Shown: positions 54,370 through 62,607 of the stretch, in pieces
Layout: each line of letters starts with the position of its first letter
Numbering within the stretch: position 1 is the first letter of the stretch
Assembly: GCF_000350225.1 (NCBI RefSeq)
Contig: NW_005179069.1
Coordinates: 502,472 to 566,471, forward strand
Direction of reading: 5' to 3'
From: Chondrus crispus
Lineage: Eukaryota; Rhodophyta; Florideophyceae; Gigartinales; Gigartinaceae
Length of the DNA: 64,000 nt
Program-made: the position numbers and the translations under genes
Notes under the pieces: generated by a model
The model's input: only the letters and a program-made list of their open reading frames with translations
What the model was told of the DNA's origin: nothing
Database searches by the model: none

Positions 54370-55442
54370 CTAAGCATACCATCCCCCAGACGAGCCTCTG
54401 CTGAGCAGCCCCGGGTTGACAACAACGGCTCGGCCGTCAACGCTTTTCGCAAAAGCCTTTAGCCTTGACGTCGTAACCAGGAAATCGACGGTCGGCCATC
54501 TTTCCGTGCCCGGTATCGCCATGCCGTCCCGCAACGAGCAATCGAGAGATACGCCTGCAGACGGTGCAAACGGATGCTCCTGCCTCTGCGCTGCGTCTGG
54601 TAGGAGAGAGTCGCCGTCGTCATCTACGCGGTGATCTTTCTTCTGGCGGGTGTCTGGCGGCAGCGAAATCGCATTGTCATATACGGCATGCACTTGAATT
54701 CATCGACCATTGGTGTTGACACTCTCCACGACGGCAATCGTACCAGGGTTGAGAAACATGGGCTGCTTTTTCTCATTGACCCTGCTAATTTTAAGCTTAA
54801 CCATGTTTCCCTATTCACTCTCCAACACGACTGAATTGGCATCAATCCTCCCTACCCCAACGCCGTCTGTCTCCTCCAGCTCGACTCTAATTCGCTCCAC
54901 CGCCAAGACAACATCTGGTCTGCGCACGAAAAAGCTCTTCGGGGAGATCTTGGGCGGCTCATCCTCATTCCTAAGATGCCTGACTCTCGCAAGAATGCGG
55001 TCGCCCAAGTGCCGGAGCCTCGCGCGCACGGCGTCGGTCTTCGCTGGCACGGCATCATTAATGTACCTCGGGCGCTGCTCTTCCGCTGCGAGAGGGTGGA
55101 GTCGGACGGGCTGGCGGCTGCGGGGAAGCGAATCCAAGTCGGCGGCGGCGTTGAAGACGGCCTCGACGCGGCCGGATTGGTCGCAGTTTGCATAAACGGA
55201 GTCAGGCTAGTCGTCGTCTGCGAGGGTGACGTCGCGCGGGCGGCCGATGGAGGCGCCCGAGAGCACGAGGCCGTCTTCGTCAGCAGCGGGTGGGGCGTCG
55301 GGTGGCGGGGTCGGTGGGCCGTCGGAGTGGATGGGGACGGGTTCGGCGGGGGGTCGGGCTTCGGGTCGGCGGTAGGCGGTTTGGCGAAGACGGGGTCGTC
55401 AAACTGCAAGATGCGGTTTTGCATAAACTCGGCGTCGACCAT
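54370..55442 (-). pseudogene. DNA polymerase alpha subunit B (POLA2-like) relic with the middle deleted
   Basis: The reading begins at 55442 (MVDAEFMQNRILQFDDPVF), changes frame in a Pro/Ser-rich linker, and continues to the OB-fold region with FLNPGTIAVVESVNTNGR and VYDNAISLPPD. After only about 30 codons the extreme C-terminus follows: FLVTTSRLKAFAKSVDGRAV and VVNPGLLSRGSSGGWYA. In the intact B subunit a calcineurin-like phosphoesterase domain of over 200 residues lies between these parts; it is missing here. TAG at 54811-54813 and TGA near 54697 also break the frame. The intact protein tethers primase-polymerase alpha at origins. This piece lies in the 5.85 kb insertion. Confidence 0.65.
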
Positions 55443-55738
55443 CTAAATTATGGACTGACACGCAAGTTGCGTGCAGAGTGAGTGCACTACGCAATGCGAT
55501 GCAGCCTGCAATGCACAGTGCACTCACCTCGCACTCCAGATTACATAGCATTTACGGCGGGCGGTATGAGGGCAGAACTATCATACACTCATGCCGCCCT
55601 CTCTGGGCACTCCAAGTGCCACCAATAGGAATTGTGTGGCCCTCAGCGGTAACAATTCGCGTTCACAGTGCACTCAAATATGCTAAAAATCTCAAATTGC
55701 ACTGTAGGGGCACTCAAAAAATTTAATATTTTCTTCTA
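55443..55738. other. Right subterminal region of the 5.85 kb insertion
   Basis: This stretch holds repeated GTGCACTCA / TGAGTGCAC-like motifs in both orientations (for example about 55476-55490, 55510-55520, 55668-55676), typical of transposase-binding subterminal arrays. It ends at the CTTCTA duplication. Confidence 0.5.
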
Positions 55739-57542
55739 GGGTTAGGAGCGTACCCTCTAGTTGACATCGCCCTTGAAGAGTATTTTGCCAGCGCGAGGTC
55801 TTTAGCAGGGGGCTCGAACGTCTTTTTACGGACGTAGCCCTGCAACAGAAGGCCACCGAGCTCCAGAAGCTAATCCTTGAAAAGCTCTTTTCTCACATTG
55901 CTCGCGCACAGGCGTCTGAGAGGCCCGGGGAGAGCGCAGTGCTGTCTAAAGCCGCGTTGCATTGCACGGGGTTTAAAGCATCGAGCGGCTGGGTGACGAA
56001 CTGGAAGAGTCGGGCTGGCATCGCCTCCCACAAGGGGTGCGGGGCATCCGGGCAAGTGTCACCTAACACGCTCACAGCTCACAGAGCAAACCTGCGCAAG
56101 AAGATCGCCGGTGTCGCCCTGGATAGCCTCGTAAATCCCGACGAGGTTGGCGTTCTGTACCGCAGCGGCCCGAGTCGCTCCAATCAGACGGCACAGGGGC
56201 ACGCGGGGCATGTCATCAGGAAGGACCGCCTGTCAGTGCTTCTTTCTGTGTCCGCAGATGGATCGAAACTGTCTCTCTCCATAATCGGGCCGTCGAAGCG
56301 CCCCCGGTCGTTTTCCTGGCACTGCAACTTGCCCGTGGAGAAGAATGTCTTCTACTTCCACCAAACAAACTCGTGGATGACAAGAGGGATTTAGGCATCC
56401 ATTACTCGCGGCATGGGGAAGTCGGCGGTGCTTCAGGGAAGATCTGTGGTCAATATTGTAGACAATTGTTCTGCCCATGGCATCAACGAAGATGTCACGG
56501 GCTACAAGCCACTGCTCTTGCCGCCAAACCTCACTTCTGAGCTCCAGCCAGTCGATTTAGGCGTAGGCCGCAGCTTTAAGGCGGTGTATCGCCGCCTCCT
56601 TGTCGCAAAGATAATCTTGTTTGTTGATGAGATGGTGGGTGAGCAGGCGGCAGGGCGAGCGCCCCAAAGTTCAAAATATCCAAAATCGTCACATCGTGGG
56701 ATGGCGTTTGTATGATTGCGAAAGCCTGGGATATGGTGCCGAAATCAGTCATTTTACGCTCATGGCTCAAATCAGGGATTTTATGTCCGCGTCAAGACGA
56801 TCAGGCCCGTCGCATACTGGAGGCCAGCGTGGATGTTGTGGAGAAGGCAAAAAGGGCGCCCTGTGGCAGCTCTCTGCCGAGTGAAAAGGAGGCCTCGTCC
56901 GCCGCTGGGGCGGCTGCTCGGCAGCGAGGTGAGCTGTACCTCAGCAGCCAGGCAGCTGACGGGCGCGATGATGCGGCGGCCGACCTCTCGCCCGGCGCAG
57001 ACGCGGCGGCATGCGCCGACGCAGGGGCGCTGGAGGGCCTCGGCGGCGACCTAGAGGCGCTGCGCTCGAAAGCGGGCGCCCTCGACCGCAGCTGTATCGA
57101 CGACCAGCTCAGGGGCTTCATCGACAGCGACTTTAGCGTCGAGGCGTGCGCCGGAGCTGATGGCTCGGATGATGAGTCCGTGCCGCAGATGGAGTCTGCA
57201 GCTGCTGATGCTGTAACTGATGAGGCGATCAGCCGCATTTTGGGGCCGCTCTCCACGGCGGACGAGCAGGCCGTGAATGACGGCGAGCTGAGTGTGGGTG
57301 AGGCCTCTGCACAAGAGGGCGGCGAAGACATCGAGCGAGTAGCGCTGCCAGAGTATCTCGGCACCATCTCCAAGCTGGCGCGGCAGATTCGCGGCTTTCT
57401 CACCGCCAGTGGGGAGGGTATGGATGGCTCTAAGCTGTTCCTCAGGCTTCTCAGCCTCGAGGAGGAAAGAGTTAGGAAGATCATTCACACGCGCCTCAAG
57501 CAGTCGAAGATTGACCGCTACTTCTCACCTTTCACCGGGTGA
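55739..57542 (+). pseudogene. Tigger-like transposase 2, DDE core and C-terminus
   Basis: This continues the gene begun at 49445. A CENP-B-like domain reads YPLVDIALEEYFASARSLAG, then after a shift near 55825 ALQQKATELQKLILEKLFSH and FKASSGWVTNWKSRAGIASH. The DDE core has NPDEVGVLYRSGPSR (first acidic residues), VNIVDNCSAHG (second Asp) and LPPNLTSELQPVDLGVGRSF (third Asp). TAG at 56392-56394 and a frameshift near 56700 break it. An acidic Ala/Asp/Glu-rich region follows and the end is KQSKIDRYFSPFTG, typical of the family. It is dead both by these lesions and by the 5.85 kb insertion. Confidence 0.8.
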
Positions 57543-57764
57543 CGCATGCTTCCTTGCCCCCGGTAGACTATCTGACAAGCTTCGTGCGCTGGACTCCTAT
57601 GCTTACTTCTCCTGCCTGCACTGCTTTGCTCAGTCCGTGTAAGAGGTCTCATCCTCATTGCTTTCTCACTCTTCCACTATCTTTGTAAAGAGCTGGCCTC
57701 AACAGTAATATGTCTGCGTTTAGGAGCAAGTCTAGACTACAGCCGCGCATGCGCAGCTAGCATT

Positions 57765-58792
57765 CTACAAAGGGGCTAGCGTACCTGACTCTATAGACGC
57801 CGCCACGTGTTCACGGGCGTCAGCTGCCGCGAACTGTGACCCTAAAGGAAGCAGTGAAGCCAGCAAGTAGCAATACACAAGGGCGAAGGCCCCACAAGAG
57901 GCACTGTCACTTTGGGTGCATCTGTGGGCTGCTCGTGAGGGCACATACTCCGTCCCGCTTTCATCACCACTTGCAGCGCAAACTACCTTAACTGCCAGCT
58001 CCGACGAGGTCATGTCCACTCCGTCCAGCGACGCTACTGCTTGGCGACATTTGGCGCGGTGGGCAAGGAGTCATACGTCGTTGCCTCGCGCCTCTGCCTA
58101 TCAACATGAATAAGTCTCCAGTCATTCCCAGCTGATGCGCCTATCCACCTGATGGCCCCCGTTCCTAGGTCAACGCAATGCATAAAAAAAGCATGACGAG
58201 ACTTCTCCAGACCGTGTAGCGAGGCGCTTCGACCCCTCATGAATGACGCTGACATCAAGTCTGCATGTGTCTCACGCGATGAGGCATACAAGAGCATAAA
58301 GGAGTCGGCGATGTAGAACCCTGTCGGGGGCGCGTTAGAGAGGACATAAAAATACGAATCGACGATCTCGTCGTTGAGCCATCCACCAGCCAATCGCGGA
58401 GCCCATTCCTCGCACGCATGCTCAGACCCAGACCGGACCGTCCAGCGCACCCATTCGCGCGGGCGCTGGAGTAGAGCGGTGAGGGAGGTGCCCGTAGCCG
58501 GGAGTGACGAGCCAAGGGCGCCCGTGGCTGGCACAATCGGCTTGGCGCTTGTCGCTGTAGGCGCCAGGCTGCTTGCCCTACTCAAGACTTTCCCACGGGC
58601 ACAACCAAAAGCGCGGGCAGCTCCTGCTCCAGTCTTCTGCAAGCTTTGCCCCGCAGAGTTCGCGGACTGCGCCGATCGAGACCTGCGCTCAATGATGAGC
58701 GCCTGTATGACACTGCCGAAGCCTGCAAAGGGAACAAAGGGCCCCCGCAGCGTCAGTGCCGCTGTCGCACATGCCGAGTACGAAGAGCGCAC
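57765..58792 (-). pseudogene. Ulp1-type (C48) cysteine protease relic
   Basis: Reading from 58792, an Ala/Ser-rich N-terminal part precedes the protease core GGWLNDEIVDSYFYVLS. The region around the catalytic His reads GNDWRLIHVDRQRREATTYD, where the expected His-Trp is Asp-Trp. After a frameshift near 58050 the catalytic Gln and Cys follow in HRCTQSDSASCGAFALVYC. Ulp1-family enzymes cleave SUMO-like modifiers and are also carried by several transposon groups. The missing His and the frameshift make it inactive. It lies tail to tail with the Tigger-type gene; whether it belongs to an element is unclear. Confidence 0.7.
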
Positions 58793-58881
58793 CCGGTCTG
58801 CGCGTGGTCTCTGTGTAGATCCACACTACACTCTGTGTACGCGCAGTGGGATGTGTGCACTGATCAAATACGCAATGCCGT

Positions 58882-59355
58882 CCTCTAGTGTCTAGACGAC
58901 AAGCAATTTGACCTCATATGAGGCCAGCTTTTTTTGCAAAAATATATAAATTAAATCGAAACTTTAAAACATTCAGTTTGGACACCATTTCTTTAACGTA
59001 TACGCGCTCGGCAATAACATCTTGCAAAACATTGGGATGGCGGTTGTCAATGCACAGAGAGACTAAGAATCTAATGAAGTATCAACGATGAGTTGACTTT
59101 TTAAACAGGCGTTTTGGTTTCGAAGATATCAACATAAAACGTTTTGAGGTTGGTCAAAAAAGGCTCCTTTTTGGGCATTTTAAAAATGGCTGGAGAAGAC
59201 GTGCAGATCTCACCAAACTCCACCCTCCCACAACGCAGAAGTCAACTGCCGTGTCGAGAGTATCTTTTTTCCATCTTGTTGAGCTAGCACAAGTCGAGAA
59301 AAATAAGTTGAAAAGTGACCTCATATGAGGTCATTTGTCACCTAGACACTAGAGG
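58882..59355. mobile_element. 474 bp MITE with CCTCTAGTGTCTAG ends
   Basis: The outer ends 58882-58895 and 59342-59355 are perfect 14 bp inverted repeats, and similarity continues inward. A GACCTCATATGAGG palindrome occurs near each end (about 58911 and 59318). No coding sequence lies inside. If the TA within each end is the target duplication, the element would be mariner-like with GTGTCTAG ends. Confidence 0.75.
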
Positions 59356-59962
59356 GATGGCGCGTATCCGGGACGTCTGCAAAGTCCGCACGTGTACTGG
59401 TGGCACCTTTTGATTTATTTTTGATTAAAATGGGAGGGTACACATAGTGTGCAGTGTACCCCCGAATGAGAGGTCAAATGAGGGGTCCTGCCTACAACGA
59501 ACCGTACCGAAAGTAACCAAAATTATACAAATCTTGAGGCTTCACTGGGCTCCAAAGTGCACTCTACCGAGGGTTCCACTGTATAGTATGGGTACACTAC
59601 GATCGAGGGAAACCTTCGATTCTGGCCCATATGGGCATGTGTGGCGGGCAATTCTGGCCGAAAGTGCACTATAGCGAGGGAATCACTGTATCGTGGGGTC
59701 ACTATATCGAGGGTTTACTCTGTACACGTATTGTGAAGTTGCAAACTTGATCTAACTTTTCTACGTACCGATATTTCCCAGACCACACGTGAATTCGAGC
59801 AATTGACATATTCGAGACACTCTATGCAGTTACTCTAATTACTCGGTCGCGACACAAATGCCAAATCCACCATCATGCAACGCAGTTCATTATGCAGCAG
59901 AGACATCTAACGTTCGTTGAAGGAAGCCAAGCACGAGTACGGAGACGGGAGACTGTTATCTG
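59356..59962. other. Cluster of pogo-like terminal motifs, no gene
   Basis: Several copies of CAGTG...ACCC / CGAGGG...CACTG motifs occur at about 59451, 59566-59583, 59601, 59665-59690 and 59700-59725, in both orientations. They are the type found at the ends of the Tigger element (4996) and the 81 bp MITE. They look like nested or tandem short MITEs. Confidence 0.5.
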
Positions 59963-60580
59963 CTATTCCTTGTTTCTCTTGAACTTGTCAACAGTCTCCG
60001 ATAGCCCCTTTTCGCAGATTGCACTTATGCTGTCACCAGTTCCCGCGTCTTTGACCCTCTTAAGACACATTGTGCGCTTCTCAATGATGTCGTATCGGTC
60101 TTCTTTGGCAGGTCCGTAGGAAAGCGGTGTGGGCTTCCCAGCTACGTTCGAGGTGCTCTGTGCATTTGTCATAATGCCCCTCACCTCGTTGTGGCGACCA
60201 GTAGTGTCCAATCTCATTTCCTTAATATCTTCCGCAGCCCCTTCATCATGTGATGCACTCCGCCCCATCTTGCCAGATGATGAACTCAGCTTCAATGCAG
60301 AGCTCGAACCCCCTTCTTCCATTCCAACATTTAAAGTTTTTAAATTTACATACACCAAAAACTGGTCTGGTTCCGTAGTGTCCAAGCAGCATACCATAAA
60401 GAAAATCCAAACCCGCTTCATATCCGTCGTGACGACCTTCCCTTCCTTGTCATGCGGCCCTAAAAAGTCGTTGACGTTATACGGATCGTTGTTTCCCGAC
60501 CTACGGTAGTCCTCCAAGCGTTCTACAAACATAGAACGTGTCCTCTGGTACTGTAGATGGATCTTCCACTGTGTCAACAA
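59963..60580 (-). CDS. Unknown protein, about 205 codons
   Basis: This open frame reads MFVERLEDYRRSGNNDPYNV from the first ATG (60529), then DFLGPHDKEGKVVTTDMKRV and WIFFMVCCLDTTEPDQFLVY. A Ser/Gly-rich middle is followed by a basic C-terminus (CEKGLSETVDKFKRNKE). The frame is open further upstream to 60580 without an ATG, so the true start or an upstream exon is unclear. I recognise no family and cannot exclude a transposon origin. It lies between the MITE cluster and the host genes, on the same strand as the latter. Confidence 0.4.
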   Translation of the reverse strand: MLTQWKIHLQYQRTRSMFVERLEDYRRSGNNDPYNVNDFLGPHDKEGKVVTTDMKRVWIFFMVCCLDTTEPDQFLVYVNLKTLNVGMEEGGSSSALKLSSSSGKMGRSASHDEGAAEDIKEMRLDTTGRHNEVRGIMTNAQSTSNVAGKPTPLSYGPAKEDRYDIIEKRTMCLKRVKDAGTGDSISAICEKGLSETVDKFKRNKE

Positions 60581-60728
60581 TAGGGGCTTTTGTTCGAGAT
60601 TGAGAGCACCCTGTTGATAGTGCTATCTGTTTCCTGAATGCACACACTCCAGTATTCCCTCCCTCTTCTCTACGGGACAACGGCCTCTCTTCGCATTTTT
60701 GTAATTATTGTGCGCATTGGACCACCAC

Positions 60729-62225
60729 CTAGTCTAGCTTCAATGCGCTTGCCGTTGCCAATACATCTGCCAAGTCCTGCTTCCGCTGCTCTGCCACTTG
60801 CGCATCTACTTCGGGGGGCTCTTGCTTTGCGCTGTTCTTCGTATGCGACTGCCGTCGTAATCTACGCTTCTCGGCGAGCGACATGCGCGACGGAGGTTTC
60901 TTAGATGCTGAGTGATTTGCCTTTTGCTTTTCCAGGTTTGATGCGAGTGCTGATAGAGCAGCAACGGCATCAGAAGCGGCAGGTTGCTTCGAGCCTCCGA
61001 GCACAGTAGTGACAATTTCGTTGCTTGGAGCCTCTACTTCATCCTCGGCCTCCGAAAAGGACTTTGTGAGATCGACTTCGCCGTTGGCGGAAGTCGACGA
61101 TTGTTGCGGGTTAGGTCTTGATTTTGAGGGAGCTATGAGCTTTGACGCCGCACTGTCTTTGACACTGGTAACGCTAGACGAGCTGCCGGCCTCCTGTTGT
61201 TCAAGAAGAGATTGACTGGCATCGTCCGTGCTTGCGGCCTGCCTCTCCTCAGAAGCGGTTTTCTCAGCAACGTTGATACTGTCTTCTGACAGGACGGGGG
61301 TATCCGGTTGTTGGGGGAGGGATGGGGCGAATGGGCTCGTGGTTTCAGTCTGCTTCTCGTCGGCGGGCTCGCTCTCCACGACCTTTGCAGCTTCAGCTTC
61401 TGCTACAGCAGGAACTTTCTCACTATCGCTGTCGCTCTTCGCTTCCCTTGTGTCTGCTGCGGCGCGAATCCCCGTTTCCTTTGGCTCGTCAGTACTGTCC
61501 CCCGCCCTTGCCTCTATTTGCACGGCACCCCTCCTATGCGGCGCACCCGGCTCTCGCTCCCCTGCCATGTCCCCATCAGCCGCCCGTAGCCGCAGGTTGT
61601 CTGTCGCGGCCGCGGTCCCGACAGCGCGCACAACCCCAACCTCCTCCGCAACCGGTGGCACGGCAATGCTCCTGGGTGGCTGCAGGCGGCTGGCCGGGTT
61701 TGGGCCGGCGCTCCTGATGATGTCTGCGAGCGTGACGGGCGTCTTTTTCATAGCGCGTTCCTTGCGCTTCGCCTCCCTCCTCTTCTGCCGCTCGGCCCTG
61801 TCCGCGCGGCGCCTGCCCGCGCTCTTCGCGTCTGCCTGGCGCGGCTGCGTGGGGGGCTTGAGCGGCGGGTGCGGGGGCCTGGCTGCGCGCGGAGCGGCGG
61901 GGCGGTTGGGGGGCGGGGCGGGCGCGGGCGGCGCGTGGCCGTGCAGGTGCGAGATCTCGGCGCGCAGGCGCGACAGCTGGGCCTCCAGCAGCGCGAGCTT
62001 CTCGGCGTGCATGGCGGCGGCGAAGCGGTCGCGGTCGCGGGCATGGGCTTGGCGGCGCGCCGCCAGCTCCGCCTCGAGGTCGGCGTCGGAGAGGAAGGCG
62101 ACGCGGCGCGACGCGCGCGGGCGGCGCAGGCGCGGGGCGTCCAGAGAGAGGGCGAGGTCGCGCACGAGGCGGTCGCCCGAGAGCTTGAGGTTTGCAAAGT
62201 GCGCGAGCACCGGCGGGGGCGACAT
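60729..62225 (-). CDS. Ala/Pro-rich coiled-coil protein, unknown function
   Basis: I chose the start MSPPPVLAHFANLKLSGDRL at 62225 because the preceding codons are Pro/Ser-rich leader-like sequence. The N-terminal third is strongly GC-biased and includes a coiled coil (ADLEAELAARRQAHARDRDR, LALLEAQLSRLRAEISHLHG). A Pro/Ala-rich segment and a basic nuclear-localisation-like run (RAERQKRREAKRKERAMKK) follow. The rest is acidic and Ser/Thr/Glu-rich, likely disordered, ending with a short basic helix (SLAEKRRLRRQSHTKNS) and QRKQDLADVLATASALKLD. The 498 codons are open throughout, unlike the transposon genes. It is probably a nuclear host protein; no family is recognised. It follows the kinase gene by 382 bp on the same strand. 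Confidence 0.65.
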   Translation of the reverse strand: MSPPPVLAHFANLKLSGDRLVRDLALSLDAPRLRRPRASRRVAFLSDADLEAELAARRQAHARDRDRFAAAMHAEKLALLEAQLSRLRAEISHLHGHAPPAPAPPPNRPAAPRAARPPHPPLKPPTQPRQADAKSAGRRRADRAERQKRREAKRKERAMKKTPVTLADIIRSAGPNPASRLQPPRSIAVPPVAEEVGVVRAVGTAAATDNLRLRAADGDMAGEREPGAPHRRGAVQIEARAGDSTDEPKETGIRAAADTREAKSDSDSEKVPAVAEAEAAKVVESEPADEKQTETTSPFAPSLPQQPDTPVLSEDSINVAEKTASEERQAASTDDASQSLLEQQEAGSSSSVTSVKDSAASKLIAPSKSRPNPQQSSTSANGEVDLTKSFSEAEDEVEAPSNEIVTTVLGGSKQPAASDAVAALSALASNLEKQKANHSASKKPPSRMSLAEKRRLRRQSHTKNSAKQEPPEVDAQVAEQRKQDLADVLATASALKLD

Positions 62226-62607
62226 GGTGGTGGGACAGGCGGCGCAAGCCGCGGGTGGGGGTGTAGCGGAGGAGGGCGAAGAGAAGCGGCGGGGGCCGCG
62301 TGACACGGTAGGGACGAAAAGCGGCAGCTGGATAGAGAAGGGGGAAAGGTGCGGAGGAAGAAGGGGAGAGAGAGAGGAGGGCGCGGGATCTATGCGTGCA
62401 CGTGGCGCGCGGCGGTTGGCAGAAGTGGAGGGAAGGTTGGGCATTCATTGGTCGGTTGCGGAATATGATAGATAGACATTTGGGCAAAAAAAAAGACGAT
62501 GTTGTTGATTCAAAAGTCAAGTTAGTGGGAATTGTACATAACTATCATTGTACTGTACCCTTGGTACTGTACATAAGAAATCCTATCAAGTTAGCCTACC
62601 TACTCCA
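62226..62607. other. Spacer between the kinase and the coiled-coil gene
   Basis: This is a short intergenic region, AT-rich next to the kinase 3' end (62460-62607) and GC-rich towards the next start. It probably holds the kinase terminator region and the next promoter. Confidence 0.5.

Larger units (their letters stand above)
49886..55738. mobile_element. 5.85 kb insertion with CTTCTA duplication, carrying gene relics
   Basis: The insertion interrupts a transposase gene. CTTCTA occurs just before it (49880-49885) and at its right end (55733-55738), and removing it restores the reading frame. Its ends share a loose inverted similarity (GAGCGTCCC on the left; GAGTGCCCC inverted on the right, followed on both by an AATTTGA and T-run). 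The right 250 bp holds many GTGCACTCA-like subterminal motifs. No transposase is recognised inside. It carries relics of at least two host genes (ARP-like, DNA polymerase alpha subunit B), as in Pack-type elements. The superfamily is uncertain; 6 bp duplications do not decide it. Confidence 0.6.

Noticed and set aside
49886-55738. Helitron identity for the 5.85 kb insertion
   Set aside because: Captured gene pieces would fit, but there is a 6 bp duplication, no AT target pair, no CTRR end with a hairpin and no Rep/helicase.
58646-58888. Cys/His-rich plus-strand frame resembling a piggyBac zinc finger
   Set aside because: It lies antisense to the better supported protease relic, the Cys spacing does not fit well, and no piggyBac core precedes it.
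61228-62475. 415-codon plus-strand open frame
   Set aside because: It is a shadow of the GC-biased coiled-coil gene on the minus strand; its text is Arg/Ala/Ser low complexity.
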